Origin: Dysgonomonas sp. ZJ279
GTDB taxonomy: Bacteria; Bacteroidota; Bacteroidia; Bacteroidales; Dysgonomonadaceae
Reading direction: 5' to 3'
Length of the DNA stretch: 64,000 nt
Assembly (NCBI RefSeq): GCF_011039205.1
Contig: NZ_JAAKEL010000003.1
Span: 62,001-126,000 of the forward strand
Shown here: piece by piece, positions 8,352 to 18,278 of the stretch
Position numbering within the stretch: position 1 is the first letter of the stretch
Layout: each line of letters opens with the position of its first letter
The notes under the pieces: generated by a model
Seen by the model: only the letters and a program-made list of their open reading frames with translations
Databases searched by the model: none
What the model was told of the DNA's origin: nothing
Translations under genes and position numbers: made by a program

Positions 8352-9578
8352 TTATTCAAGAGATGATAACATCTTTTCTTTAACGATCTGGCACGCACCG
8401 ATTACACCGGCTTTGTTGCCTAATACAGATCTTTTCAGTTTCATGTCTCTGTTTACCAAACCAAGAGAATGCTTGCGTAAAGCTGCTTGGATAGGAAGCA
8501 AGACAAAATCGCCAAGTTTGGCAAAGTCTCCACCTATAATCAATAGATCCGGGTTGAAGATATTTAAAAGAACCGATAGATATCTTCCGATTACTTCACT
8601 TTGTTGTGTGATCAGCTCTATACATAGACTATCTTCTTGGACAAGAGCCCCCGATATGATAGAATGATGCTGAACCATTGGCGAAGCTTCTTCAAGCTCC
8701 ACAAGCGATTTCTTACCATCAGCTAGTGCTTTCTTAAATTGAGATATGAGTGCCCATCCAGAAACTTCTGTCTCCAAGCAACCTATTTTACCACAGTGGC
8801 AAAGTATCTCATTGTCGAAGATAGAGCTATGTCCGAATTCTCCGGAGTAACCCGACTTACCATAATAGAGGCGGCCATTGGTTACAATACCAATACCTAC
8901 ACCCCAACTGTAGTTAAGGAAAAGAACATTTTCTTCGTTTTCTACTACGCCTTCCATATATTCACCGAAAGCCATAGCGCGCGTATCGTTCTCTAGAAAT
9001 ACAGGTAGACCGATTTGTTCGGCTACTATTTCTGTTAATGGGCGATTCTCGTTGAAGAAATAGTTGTAACTATATCCTTCCATTGAGTTTATACGTCCCG
9101 AGAGGTTGATACAAGTCCCTACAATTTTCGATTTGTCAGCAGGGCTGTCATCAATAAATTTGTTGATAATAGCACAGAATTTTAATAAAGATTCATGTGT
9201 ATTCTCAAGTAGGAAGGGTACTTGCAGATCAAGACTAACAAATTCATTTTTCAGATTTTGAAGTCCGATCGCCATAGATGATCTTCCCATTTCGATACCG
9301 AGAAAAAATGCGCTAGAAGGTGCTATGCTGTAGAGCGATGGGCGCCTTCCGCCATTGTTTGCAACTTTCCCCATATCCATAATGAACCCGTCAGCAAGTA
9401 GTTCATTTACGGCTTTGGTGATAGTTGGAATACTCGATTGTAATTCGGCACTCAATTCGGCGATTGTTGCATCGCCAATTGACAATAAGCACTTCACAAT
9501 AGATTGTTTAAGTGTGTGCCATTTGACCCCAGATAAGCTGTTGTCAGAACTGTTTACTAGTAAATCCTTTAGCGTCAT
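8352..9578 (-). CDS. ROK-family transcriptional regulator (NagC/XylR type)
   Basis: The 408-residue protein has an N-terminal winged-helix domain (residues about 18-80; TIAELSAELQSSIPTITKAV fits the recognition region) followed by a ROK sugar-kinase fold. The ROK zinc site CHCGKIGCLE and the sugar-binding LENDTRAMAFGE are intact. The phosphate-loop position reads GIEMGRSS instead of the DxGxT of kinases, which suggests a sensor and not an active kinase. It probably represses a sugar-use operon elsewhere, since no carbohydrate genes adjoin. It follows the men operon on the same strand, 339 bases away. Confidence 0.88.
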   Translation of the reverse strand: MTLKDLLVNSSDNSLSGVKWHTLKQSIVKCLLSIGDATIAELSAELQSSIPTITKAVNELLADGFIMDMGKVANNGGRRPSLYSIAPSSAFFLGIEMGRSSMAIGLQNLKNEFVSLDLQVPFLLENTHESLLKFCAIINKFIDDSPADKSKIVGTCINLSGRINSMEGYSYNYFFNENRPLTEIVAEQIGLPVFLENDTRAMAFGEYMEGVVENEENVLFLNYSWGVGIGIVTNGRLYYGKSGYSGEFGHSSIFDNEILCHCGKIGCLETEVSGWALISQFKKALADGKKSLVELEEASPMVQHHSIISGALVQEDSLCIELITQQSEVIGRYLSVLLNIFNPDLLIIGGDFAKLGDFVLLPIQAALRKHSLGLVNRDMKLKRSVLGNKAGVIGACQIVKEKMLSSLE

Positions 9579-9917
9579 GATGTTTTTATTTAATACAAGT
9601 GTAAAATTAAAAGAAAAAAATATCTAACTGAAATACTCATAATGTTGATTATCTTCATATTCATTTTTACAATTATTCTCATTTAGATTCTCTTTTTCGT
9701 CGTCTAATAAGTTGGTGTCTAAATTGTTTATAATATATTTCTAGGTGTTTTTTTGCATTTCAAGGCGAAGATAAAAAAAAATAATGATATTAGTTATTAT
9801 TACTATATTCTTTATAAGTTTTATTTTTGTAATATAACAAATATATACATATTAAAATTATTTTTCATGCAATCCGTAGTTATTAAAGTAATCGTTTCGT
9901 TTTGTTTTTTATTAAAA
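9579..9917. other. AT-rich intergenic region between menE and the ROK gene
   Basis: Very AT-rich, with homopolymer A and T runs. No convincing terminator for menE and no conserved promoter for the ROK gene could be picked out. Confidence 0.4.
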
Positions 9918-11033
9918 TTACTCTTCTCTTTTGATCTCTTCTTTTATTTTTATCTCTACCAGTTGCTTTAATTCTTGGCGACTTATTTTTCCTGTTTCTG
10001 TCAGTGGGATAGCCTTTATTATTATTGTTTTTTTCGGTAAATAATATGGTGGTAGCGCTTTAGCTACTAGTTTTTCGTCTATTGCACTTTCTATAACTAA
10101 AACTATTGCTTCACCGAATTTAGGGTCTGGAATAGAAGTGATAGCAAAAGGGCAATCAATAACAGGTTTGAGTAAATTTTCGACTTCTTCTATCTGAATT
10201 TTTATTCCGCCACTATTTATAATATTGTCTTTTCGTCCAATAATTTGAAAACTTCCATCTTTATGAATTTTTGCAATATCATTTGTGTAAAGTCGTTCAT
10301 TACTAACTAATGGCGCATTAATGATCAGTGCATTGTCTTCCGAAAGCGATATATTAACCGAACTGAATGGCGAATAATACTCTGAAGCCTCATTACCATT
10401 GATACGTCTTAGAGCAATATGAGAGAGTGTTTCTGTCATGCCATAAGTCGAGTATATCTTGTTGGGTAGCGGCTTGAGTAATTCTTGCAGTTGATTATCT
10501 ATCGCTCCTCCTCCTATAATGAGATTATCTATCTGAGATAATCGCTCCGCTTCAATACTATCTTGTAAGCTATTATATACTTGAAGAGGAATCATTGCTG
10601 CAAATTTGAGATGCATATCAATATCTCTAAGTGGATTGCCTGAAGGGGCAATAGGGTAGAGGTTTAATTCCGCTATAAGTGCCCGAACCACCAACATTTT
10701 ACCGGCGATATAATTTAGAGACATGCAAAGTAATGCTGTATCGTTTTTTTGCAGTCCGAGAAATGTACAGGTTAGTTTTGCACTTTGCATCATCTTTTCT
10801 TTTTCAACCAGCATTTCCTTGGGGGTGCCGGTAGAGCCTGATGTCTGTACTTTCAGATGTGGAGAGTCAGAAAACCAATCTTGCAGAAACAGATATAAGT
10901 CATGATGAAATTCGGATTGTTTCGCTAAAGCAGATTCCTTCCCTTTATTGAATTCTTGCGGGTAATATGTTTTACCTTCGATGGTAATCGTTTGTTTTTG
11001 TCTTTCTAACTGATACATATTACAGGATGTCAT
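9918..11033 (-). CDS. menE: o-Succinylbenzoate-CoA ligase MenE
   Basis: An adenylate-forming ligase that activates o-succinylbenzoate to its CoA ester in menaquinone synthesis. Visible motifs are the phosphate loop TSGSTGTPKEM, YGMTETLSHIALR, the hinge region with GRKDNIINSGG, and the terminal LTETGKISRQEL with the catalytic lysine. At 371 residues it is much shorter than the enterobacterial enzyme (about 450), a compact form common in Bacteroidales. It overlaps menC by 14 bases; an alternative ATG at 11018 (MYQLERQ) would remove most of the overlap. Last gene of the men operon. Confidence 0.9.
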   Translation of the reverse strand: MTSCNMYQLERQKQTITIEGKTYYPQEFNKGKESALAKQSEFHHDLYLFLQDWFSDSPHLKVQTSGSTGTPKEMLVEKEKMMQSAKLTCTFLGLQKNDTALLCMSLNYIAGKMLVVRALIAELNLYPIAPSGNPLRDIDMHLKFAAMIPLQVYNSLQDSIEAERLSQIDNLIIGGGAIDNQLQELLKPLPNKIYSTYGMTETLSHIALRRINGNEASEYYSPFSSVNISLSEDNALIINAPLVSNERLYTNDIAKIHKDGSFQIIGRKDNIINSGGIKIQIEEVENLLKPVIDCPFAITSIPDPKFGEAIVLVIESAIDEKLVAKALPPYYLPKKTIIIKAIPLTETGKISRQELKQLVEIKIKEEIKREE

Positions 11034-12075
11034 TTAGTGAGAAATGTACTTCATTGGAATTAAACCACAAACAATCTTTCTTAATTTCCAAAGGTAAATC
11101 TATATTATTAGTGTAAAGTCCACCTGTTCCCAAACCTTGTGGTAACGGATTTTTGAATGTCGCACACCATTGAGCTATGGCGTTCAATCCTATATTTGAT
11201 TCTAAGGCTGATGTTATCCACCAATCGATATTCATCTCTTTTGCCAATTCTATCCATTCGGTTGCTCCACTTATGCCTCCGTGAAGTGTCGGTTTGAGAA
11301 TAATATATTGAGGATTTATAGCCTGTAATAGTTTTTTCTTCTCTTCGGGTTGATTGATCCCGATCAGTTCTTCGTCCAATGCTATCGGCAATGGAGTTTC
11401 TTTCACTAGCTTGGCCATCTCATCCCATTGTCCTGCGCGGATAGGCTGTTCTATGGAGTGTAAATCAAGGTCGGCTAATCGCTTCAGTTTATCAACTGCA
11501 TCGTTAGGTGAAAAGGCTCCGTTTGCATCGACACGTAATGTAATGTCTTTCGAAGAGAAATGCTTACGGATATATTGAAGTAGTTTTAATTCGTCTTCGA
11601 AATTGATAGCACCTATTTTCAACTTTATGCAGCGAAATCCTTGTCGCATTTTAGCCTCGATTTGCTCCAGCATAAACTTATATTCACCCATCCATATTAA
11701 ACCATTGATAGGAATACCTTTCTCTCCATTCGAATATGGTGTATCCCATAACTTAAAGCTTTTCTTCTGATAATGGAGCATAGCTGTTTCTAGCCCGAAT
11801 AGGATAGATGGGTAGAGGCGTAGTGCTTCTTTGTCTAGCTGTCCTGTATCTTCCAGTTTTGCGCAAAAAGACTTTAATCGTTGTTCATAATTTTCGTCGT
11901 AATCGCAGCTTAGATCATGTAAAGGGGCACATTCGCCTATTCCCCAACGTTCGGGGTCAGACATGGAAGAGATAACCACATACCATATTTTATGATTGTG
12001 ATATACTCCCCGAGAAGTGCCCGCCGGACGCTTAAACTGTAAGGTATAAGGTATTATCTTTATTTTCAATTCCAC
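11020..12075 (-). CDS. menC: o-Succinylbenzoate synthase MenC
   Basis: A 351-residue enolase-superfamily enzyme that dehydrates SHCHC to o-succinylbenzoate. The metal and catalytic residues are recognisable: KLKIG (second lysine as base), the metal ligands in LRVDANGAF, SIEQPI and ALDEELIG, and a late lysine in ILKPTLHGG. It lies 11 bases downstream of menB and overlaps menE. The ATG at 12075 opens directly with the domain start MELKIKIIPYTLQFKRPAGT. Confidence 0.92.
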   Translation of the reverse strand: MELKIKIIPYTLQFKRPAGTSRGVYHNHKIWYVVISSMSDPERWGIGECAPLHDLSCDYDENYEQRLKSFCAKLEDTGQLDKEALRLYPSILFGLETAMLHYQKKSFKLWDTPYSNGEKGIPINGLIWMGEYKFMLEQIEAKMRQGFRCIKLKIGAINFEDELKLLQYIRKHFSSKDITLRVDANGAFSPNDAVDKLKRLADLDLHSIEQPIRAGQWDEMAKLVKETPLPIALDEELIGINQPEEKKKLLQAINPQYIILKPTLHGGISGATEWIELAKEMNIDWWITSALESNIGLNAIAQWCATFKNPLPQGLGTGGLYTNNIDLPLEIKKDCLWFNSNEVHFSLNDIL

Positions 12076-12086
12076 TATTCAGCTAA

Positions 12087-12911
12087 TCACGGAAATTTAG
12101 GAAATTTCTTAAAGTCGGGTTTACGTTTTTCCAAAAATGCATGTTTACCTTCCTGAGCTTCATCTGTCAGATAATAAAGGAGGGTAGCATTTCCTGCAAG
12201 TTCCTGTATTCCAGCTTGCCCATCCAGTTCGGCATTCAATCCCATTTTTATCATACGCAATGCCATTGGGCTATGTTGCATCATTTCGTGTGCCCATTTC
12301 ACTGTTTCGTCTTCCAGTTGATCGAATGGAACTACAGTATTTACAAGTCCCATTTCAAGAGCTTCTTGTGCCGAATATTGGCGGCAAAGGAACCATATTT
12401 CACGGGCTTTCTTTTGTCCTACTATACGTGCCAGATAAGAAGATCCGAATCCTGCGTCGAAGCTACCGACTTTTGGCCCGGTTTGTCCGAAAATGGCATT
12501 TTCGGAAGCGATCGACAAGTCGCATATCACTTGCAATACATGCCCGCCACCGATAGCAAAACCGTTTACCATGGCAATCACCGGCTTAGGCATCGAGCGT
12601 ATTTGTTTTTGTACCTCAAGAACTTGTAAACGGGGTACACCATCTTTGCCGATATATCCGCCTTTACCTTTTACATTCTGGTCGCCACCTGCACAGAATG
12701 CTTTATCGCCTGCACCTGTGAGTACTACGACATAGATATCTTGATTCTCGTGGCAGATGCGAAGTGCATCGCTTATCTCCATAGTAGTTGTAGGAGTAAA
12801 AGCATTGCGATAGCGAGGGCGATTGATAGTTATACGTCCAATACCTTCGAAATAATCAAATAGAATTTCTTCGTATTCTTTAATGGTTTGCCATTCTCTT
12901 ATTGTTGCCAT
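12087..12911 (-). CDS. menB: 1,4-Dihydroxy-2-naphthoyl-CoA synthase MenB
   Basis: A 274-residue crotonase-fold enzyme that closes the naphthoate ring. The oxyanion-hole region [24 protein letters not shown], and [16 protein letters not shown] followed by [11 protein letters not shown] are the strongly conserved MenB features, and the C-terminal [13 protein letters not shown] is typical. It sits between menD and menC. The 165-base gap upstream is the longest in the operon and may hold an additional promoter, though none is obvious. Confidence 0.95.
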   Translation of the reverse strand: MATIREWQTIKEYEEILFDYFEGIGRITINRPRYRNAFTPTTTMEISDALRICHENQDIYVVVLTGAGDKAFCAGGDQNVKGKGGYIGKDGVPRLQVLEVQKQIRSMPKPVIAMVNGFAIGGGHVLQVICDLSIASENAIFGQTGPKVGSFDAGFGSSYLARIVGQKKAREIWFLCRQYSAQEALEMGLVNTVVPFDQLEDETVKWAHEMMQHSPMALRMIKMGLNAELDGQAGIQELAGNATLLYYLTDEAQEGKHAFLEKRKPDFKKFPKFP

Positions 12912-13076
12912 ATTATTTTATGTTTTTATTTGTTTCTTGTCTAACTGTTTCAAGATGTTAAAAGGTAACAAAAGTAACACTTTTTACCTTGTTTTTGATT
13001 GTAACCCTTTTTCTCTTTCGATTCATATAACTCATTGATAGTATATAGATAAACATAGAATTACTTCAGATGCTTT

Positions 13077-14744
13077 TTATATATTCTTTAATTGATGATA
13101 ATACTCCTGAAACGTTTTCTTACTAACCTCCATTTCAGTGGAAACTTCAAGTAATATTGATTGCTCTGTTTTTTCGTTTGCAAATATATCGAGAGATTTA
13201 TTTAATTCTTCTCGATTTTTAGCCGATAAATAATGTAATCCTGCTGCTTCGCCCCATGTCTTTGCATTCGTAGTATGTTCCGCAGCCACATATTCTTTCA
13301 ATGAAGCTGATTTATTCAATTCTGGCAATAAATGGAAAATACCTCCGCCACCATTATTAATAAGCAGGATGCGTAGGTTTTTTATATGTTGAATATTCCA
13401 TAAAGCACTTAGACTGTAAAAGAAACTCAGATCACCAATAATAAGATATACCAAGCCGTCATATACAGATGCAAAGCCTATAGTTGTAGGCAATGTGCTT
13501 TCTATACCGTTTGTTCCACGATTGCAGAATACACTTGTCGATTTATCTAATGTATATAGTTGCACATTGCGGACTGTCGAGCTATTAGCAAGATGCAATG
13601 CTGCGTTCTTGGGTAGTATTTTCAAAAACTCACCTGTGACTGATATATCCGAAAAAGGCGTATCAGCTTTTGGTTCTTTTATTTTAGAAGATGTGCTTTT
13701 CCATAATTCTGAAAATGAGCTCTCGCTGTTCGCATTTATCTGTTCGGATAGTTCGGCGAAGAAACTCAGCGTATCGGATTCTATAAGATCGGTCAATGAT
13801 TGGTACAAATCTACAACTTCGCCTGAAGACGATAAATGCCAATGGTTTTTTGGCTTATGCTCTCTTAAGAAATGCTTTATGCGCTTAGATGTGATATGTC
13901 CGCCTAAAGTGATTAATAAGTCAGGGGCAAAATCTATTTTTTGATCATCGGATAAAGTATATAATAGTGCATCGAAATTTGTTATAAACGAAGATGATGC
14001 ACAATTTGACAAATGCTCTGTAAGTATGATGCAATCATTTGCTAAAGCTAATTTTTCTAGTGCAGCAATGGTCTCCGGCGATTTAAACATTTGCCCTACT
14101 ATAATCATCCGTTTAGTAAGCGAGTCCCATTTCTTGGCAAAGGGCCTTACATTCACTGTTTTTGTCAGTTGCGGATAGTCGATTTTCCTTACACTCGGCA
14201 ACTCCTTTTCCGAATAATCGAATAAGGGTTCCGATATGGGTATATTTATATGAATGGGTCCTGCTGCGTTGGTAGTACAGGCTATAAGCGATTCGTTGAT
14301 AAGCCGATTAAAGAACCATTCGTCTTTCTCATTATTTATTTCTGGCAAATGAACCGATTTTTTTACCAATGAGCCAAAAGTTCCCGCTTGCGGCAAAGTT
14401 TGTCCATCCATTTGTCCGATCCATTCGGGCGATCTGTCAGCCGAAATAACAATCAAAGGCAATTGCTGATAATATGCTTCTGCCACCGCCGGAGCATAAT
14501 TAAGTACAGCTGTTCCCGATGTACAACAGATTGCAACAGGTGTTTGTGTTGCCTGTATTATTCCCAGTGCATAAAAAGCTGCATTACGTTCGTCTACAAT
14601 TATATGACATTCGAAAAATGGATTCTGTGAAAAAGTCTGCATCAATGGAGCATTTCGCGATCCTGGAGAAACAACAATATGTTTTATCCCATACGCTTTA
14701 AGTAGTGCAACCGTTTGTAATACATTTTTTTTGACTGAATACAT
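13077..14744 (-). CDS. menD: SEPHCHC synthase MenD
   Basis: A thiamine diphosphate-dependent enzyme that joins 2-oxoglutarate to isochorismate. The start at 14744 gives 555 residues beginning MYSVKKNVLQTVALLKAYG. A longer frame from 14783 would overlap menF and add 13 unconserved residues. Conserved features include the N-terminal SPGSRNAPL, VDERNAAFYALG with the glutamate that activates ThDP, TSGTAVLNYAPAVAEA and the C-terminal nucleotide site near NNGGGGIFHLLP. It follows menF by 13 bases; AAAAAAGGTAAG lies just before the ATG. Confidence 0.94.
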   Translation of the reverse strand: MYSVKKNVLQTVALLKAYGIKHIVVSPGSRNAPLMQTFSQNPFFECHIIVDERNAAFYALGIIQATQTPVAICCTSGTAVLNYAPAVAEAYYQQLPLIVISADRSPEWIGQMDGQTLPQAGTFGSLVKKSVHLPEINNEKDEWFFNRLINESLIACTTNAAGPIHINIPISEPLFDYSEKELPSVRKIDYPQLTKTVNVRPFAKKWDSLTKRMIIVGQMFKSPETIAALEKLALANDCIILTEHLSNCASSSFITNFDALLYTLSDDQKIDFAPDLLITLGGHITSKRIKHFLREHKPKNHWHLSSSGEVVDLYQSLTDLIESDTLSFFAELSEQINANSESSFSELWKSTSSKIKEPKADTPFSDISVTGEFLKILPKNAALHLANSSTVRNVQLYTLDKSTSVFCNRGTNGIESTLPTTIGFASVYDGLVYLIIGDLSFFYSLSALWNIQHIKNLRILLINNGGGGIFHLLPELNKSASLKEYVAAEHTTNAKTWGEAAGLHYLSAKNREELNKSLDIFANEKTEQSILLEVSTEMEVSKKTFQEYYHQLKNI

Positions 14745-14757
14745 AATCTTACCTTTT

Positions 14758-15879
14758 TTATAGATCCAATGGAGTTTCTTCAATAATTGAGAGTATAGTC
14801 TGCATTTTATTCTCTGTCTCTTCCCATTCCGATTCTAAATCAGACGATGGCAGTATACCACCTCCGGCAAATAGAAGTGACGATTTTTTATTGACTTTTG
14901 TGCAACGGAGATTCACATACATATCTGTTTTATTGTCTACATCCAGACAGCCTAAAAATCCTGAGTAATATTGTCTGTCGTATCCTTCATTTTCAAGAAT
15001 AAACCTGAAAGCTTCTTCTTTCGGAAAACCACATACAGCAGGACTGGGATGTAATAGTTCTAATAAATTGCCTATTTTCATAAGATCCGGCATCTTAAAT
15101 GAAAATTCAGTTTTGAGATGTATGATATTGCCTGCCTGCAAATTTGTTGGTTCGCTTTGAATGAAAGGCAATTCTGCCTTTTGCAATTGTAGTTGCATAT
15201 AGTTAACCACAATTTCTTGTTCCATGCGATTTTTCTCGTCCCATTCGGAAGTGGTAGAAGATACGTTTTTTGTTCCCGCCAGAGCCACAGTTTTCCAGTT
15301 ATCGCCTTGTCCTGATATTAGTAATTCGGGCGAACTGCCAAGCCAAGTTCCTGTTTCGGGTGTATGGCATAAATAGACAAAACTTTCGGGATACTTATCA
15401 CATGCCCGATCGAACGATACCCCTGCCGAAAATGATTCGTCATTTTCATGGTCGCATGTCCGCGAAAGTACTAACTTTTCGAAAGAATTACTGTTGACAG
15501 CCGAATGAAATTTCGTATATATATCTTTATAAGTATCAAAAGAATTTACAGGCGAATAATCATTGGATTCATTATGCAGAGAGCCTTCTATGTTATTCGT
15601 ATCCAAGAACTGGAAAATAATCTCTTCCCCTTTAAGCGTAATGTCGGGTTCAATAAGTATAATTGGCGATTGTTCTGAAATGTGGAAAGGGGCAATAACA
15701 AATCCCTTTTTTGTATTTAAGTCTGATAGCCTTCGAAGCAGATGTCTGCGTGGCGAGTTCTGTATTATAAAATTTACTGTATAGTCACCCGGTAAGCGAT
15801 ATAAAGCAAAACTAACATTCTTATCAATCAGAGAATCAAAAATCCGATATTCGAAATGTTGATTATGACTAAATTTCAT
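14758..15879 (-). CDS. menF: Isochorismate synthase MenF
   Basis: A 373-residue chorismate-binding enzyme making isochorismate, the first committed step of menaquinone synthesis. It shows the family pattern: SFEKLVLSR, GSSPELLI, VALAGT, LHPSPAVCGFPKEEA, and YSGFLGC near the Mg2+ site. The product could in principle feed a siderophore, but the following menDBCE genes make menaquinone the clear destination. It is the first gene of the operon. A TATTTTTG element (minus strand, 15927-15920) lies about 40 bases upstream of the ATG. Confidence 0.92.
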   Translation of the reverse strand: MKFSHNQHFEYRIFDSLIDKNVSFALYRLPGDYTVNFIIQNSPRRHLLRRLSDLNTKKGFVIAPFHISEQSPIILIEPDITLKGEEIIFQFLDTNNIEGSLHNESNDYSPVNSFDTYKDIYTKFHSAVNSNSFEKLVLSRTCDHENDESFSAGVSFDRACDKYPESFVYLCHTPETGTWLGSSPELLISGQGDNWKTVALAGTKNVSSTTSEWDEKNRMEQEIVVNYMQLQLQKAELPFIQSEPTNLQAGNIIHLKTEFSFKMPDLMKIGNLLELLHPSPAVCGFPKEEAFRFILENEGYDRQYYSGFLGCLDVDNKTDMYVNLRCTKVNKKSSLLFAGGGILPSSDLESEWEETENKMQTILSIIEETPLDL

Positions 15880-15919
15880 TTTTATAGTAGGATCAATTAA
15901 TTTATTTTCTTTTGCATAA

Positions 15920-15927
15920 CAAAAATA
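15920..15927 (-). promoter_or_regulatory. Candidate -7 element of the men operon
   Basis: The minus strand reads TATTTTTG, matching the Bacteroidota -7 consensus TAnnTTTG about 40 bases before the menF start. No good TTTG -33 box was found, so support is partial. Confidence 0.4.
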
Positions 15928-16223
15928 GGCTAAATAAAAGGTTATTGCCCTATTTTGCCCTGCCTTTTTTGTCTTGAATAACTTATTTTAAAGAAGAAAG
16001 CCGTGCGAAGAAAAATATCTATACGCAGTATGTAATTTTGTATACTATATATCCGTTAATGTATACTATTTTATTGCTCTGATTATAAAAAGACTACTTT
16101 CGTAAATATTCGTAAGAAAAAGGCAGAATCTGCTACTTATTTGTTTCATAATGTGTGATAAAATGTTAAAAAACGAAATAGCTGTAACTTTTTTAAACTT
16201 AAGACGACATATATGTATACAAG

Positions 16224-16257
16224 TTTGATTTGTGAATAAAATATAAGATTAAATTTG
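16224..16257 (+). promoter_or_regulatory. Promoter candidate of the exporter operon
   Basis: TAAATTTG at 16250-16257 matches TAnnTTTG. Two possible -33 boxes precede it: TTTG at 16224-16227 (22-base spacer) and at 16229-16232 (17-base spacer). Transcription would begin near 16263, which agrees with the GTG start at 16300. Confidence 0.55.
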
Positions 16258-16299
16258 TACGTTAATACTATTGTGATTTAAATTAATTATGAGAAGCTT

Positions 16300-16995
16300 G
16301 TGATAAAGATTAGAGACTTAAACAAAACCTATTATAGCGGAGCTCCATTACATGTACTGAAAGGTATCAACATGGATATTGATAAAGGCGAATTTCTCTC
16401 AATCATGGGAGCATCGGGTTCCGGAAAATCAACTTTGCTTAATATACTCGGTATATTAGATAATTACGATACAGGAGAATATTATCTGGATGATGTGCTT
16501 ATTAAGAATCTTAGTGAAAATAAAGCCGCCGATCTGCGTAACCGCAAGATAGGATTTATCTTCCAGTCCTTTAACCTTATTTCGTTCAAGAATGCGATGG
16601 AAAATGTTGCGTTGCCTCTTTATTATCAGGGAGTAAGTAGGAAAAAACGTAATATTCTGGCGCTCGAATATCTGGATAAAATGGGAATAAAAAGTCATGC
16701 TGAGCATATGCCAAATGAACTGTCGGGAGGACAAAAGCAGCGTGTAGCTATTGCTCGCGCACTGATTGCCCAGCCACAAATAATACTGGCAGATGAGCCT
16801 ACCGGTGCATTAGACAGTAAAACTTCGTATGAAGTAATGAACCTTCTTCGCGAAATAAATACAACCGATAATATTACAATGATAATCGTTACCCACGAAC
16901 AAGCTGTTGCCGATGCTACAGATCGTGTTATACATATCAAAGATGGTATAATAGGGTCGATAGAAATCAATAAGGAACCAGTAATAGAAATGTAA
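16300..16995 (+). CDS. ABC transporter ATP-binding protein (MacB/LolD type)
   Basis: A 231-residue ATPase with Walker A GASGSGKST (residues 37-45), the Q-loop FQSFNL, signature LSGGQKQRVAIARAL, Walker B ILADEPTGALD and the switch histidine in IVTHE. This is the pattern of the MacB/LolD/FtsE group, which powers periplasmic mechanotransmission and not direct membrane passage. The start is GTG: the nearest upstream ATG (16290) runs into a stop, and the frame is closed by a stop at 16279. The permeases, adaptor and channel follow in one operon. Confidence 0.93.
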   Translation: MIKIRDLNKTYYSGAPLHVLKGINMDIDKGEFLSIMGASGSGKSTLLNILGILDNYDTGEYYLDDVLIKNLSENKAADLRNRKIGFIFQSFNLISFKNAMENVALPLYYQGVSRKKRNILALEYLDKMGIKSHAEHMPNELSGGQKQRVAIARALIAQPQIILADEPTGALDSKTSYEVMNLLREINTTDNITMIIVTHEQAVADATDRVIHIKDGIIGSIEINKEPVIEM

Positions 16996-17000
16996 TTCAT

Positions 17001-18248
17001 ATGTTTGATTTCGATTCGTTAAGAGAGATTATATCTACTATAAGCAAGAATAAAATGCGGACCGTCCTTACAGGATTTGCTGTAGCATGGGGTATTTTTA
17101 TGCTTATTATTTTGCTGGCTTCCGGTAATGGCCTGAGGAATGGTGTTACATCCAATTTTTCGAACAGAGCAAAAAATACGGTTTCTCTATGGCCGGGCTG
17201 GACATCGATGCCATATAATGGACTACCATCTAACAGGCAAATCAAGTTCGATCATAGAGATTATGATTTGATAAGAAATAAAATACCTAATGTAGAATAT
17301 GTATCGGCGAGAGTATCTCAAAATGTAACTTTATCGTACGAAAAAGAATATGGGAACTGGAATCTCGATGGAGTATCTCCGGATGCAGCCTATATTAGTA
17401 ACATTGATGTAACAAGTGGTAACGGGCGATTTATAAACCAACTCGACGTTGATAATAAACGCAAAGTGGTTGTTATCAATTCCGAAATAAAGAATATCCT
17501 GTTCAAAGATCAAGATCCTTTAGGTAAGTATGTAATTGCAAACAATGTAGCATTTCAGGTAGTGGGTATCTATGAAGATCAGGTCGGGCGAAACAGTCCA
17601 CCGGCATACATTCCATTTACAACAGCGCAAGCGCTCTATAGTAAGGGTTATGGTTTCCGTCAGATGGAGTTTACGGTGACTGGTCTGAAAACATTAGAAG
17701 CCAATGAGGCATTCAATGAGTACATACGTCAACGGATGGGTAAACTGCATGGCTTTAATCCACAAGACAGATCGGCTATTTATATATGGAATACGGCAGA
17801 AGACGCTATCGAATCTGATCAGATATTTTCGGCTATCACCTTTTTTATTATCATAATTGGTGTAGCCTCATTGATGGCAGGTATAGTAGGCGTGGGAAAT
17901 ATTATGTTGATTACAGTCAAAGAACGTACCCGTGAAATCGGAATACGGAAAGCTATTGGTGCAACTCCGACTTCTATCTTGCGATTAATTATTTTCGAGT
18001 CGATACTGATCACCACAGTTGCCGGTTATATCGGTATCGTATTGGGTGTCGGGCTTACCGAGGCTATCAGTAATTCGCTGGCTAATGCTCCGAGCGATGG
18101 ACCGACAATATTCCTTAATCCGACGGTAGATTTGGGTACTGTGATATATGCCACCTTGTTTCTTGTCGTTTGCGGTGTTGTTGCTGGCTTAATACCGGCA
18201 ATCAAAGCGACGCGTGTCAGTCCGATAGAAGCTATGAGAGCAGAATAA
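17001..18248 (+). CDS. MacB-like ABC permease 1 (FtsX domain)
   Basis: A 415-residue permease with one N-terminal membrane helix (residues about 20-40), a large periplasmic domain (about 45-270) and three C-terminal helices with the FtsX segment MLITVKERTREIGIRKAIGA, where the cytoplasmic coupling helix meets the ATPase. Unlike MacB proper, the ATPase is a separate gene. It lies 5 bases after the ATPase gene. Substrates are unknown; macrolides, peptides or a lipid-linked product are all possible for this family. Confidence 0.9.
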   Translation: MFDFDSLREIISTISKNKMRTVLTGFAVAWGIFMLIILLASGNGLRNGVTSNFSNRAKNTVSLWPGWTSMPYNGLPSNRQIKFDHRDYDLIRNKIPNVEYVSARVSQNVTLSYEKEYGNWNLDGVSPDAAYISNIDVTSGNGRFINQLDVDNKRKVVVINSEIKNILFKDQDPLGKYVIANNVAFQVVGIYEDQVGRNSPPAYIPFTTAQALYSKGYGFRQMEFTVTGLKTLEANEAFNEYIRQRMGKLHGFNPQDRSAIYIWNTAEDAIESDQIFSAITFFIIIIGVASLMAGIVGVGNIMLITVKERTREIGIRKAIGATPTSILRLIIFESILITTVAGYIGIVLGVGLTEAISNSLANAPSDGPTIFLNPTVDLGTVIYATLFLVVCGVVAGLIPAIKATRVSPIEAMRAE

Positions 18249-18278
18249 ACCGAATAACAATAAGATATAATATAGAAT

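Larger units (their letters stand above)
15880..16299. other. Divergent promoter region between men and the exporter operon
   Basis: This 420-base AT-rich stretch separates two divergent operons. It holds the menF -7 candidate at 15920-15927 and the exporter promoter candidate at 16224-16257. No hairpin or gene was found in the middle. Confidence 0.5.

Noticed and set aside
11020-11033. Overlap of menC and menE as a possible frameshift or fusion
   Set aside because: Both proteins have full-length, normal ends. A short overlap is ordinary within an operon, and menE also has a later ATG.
9918-15879. menaquinone operon as incomplete because menA and menH are absent
   Set aside because: In Bacteroidales menA is commonly located elsewhere, so absence here is not evidence of a broken or alternative pathway.
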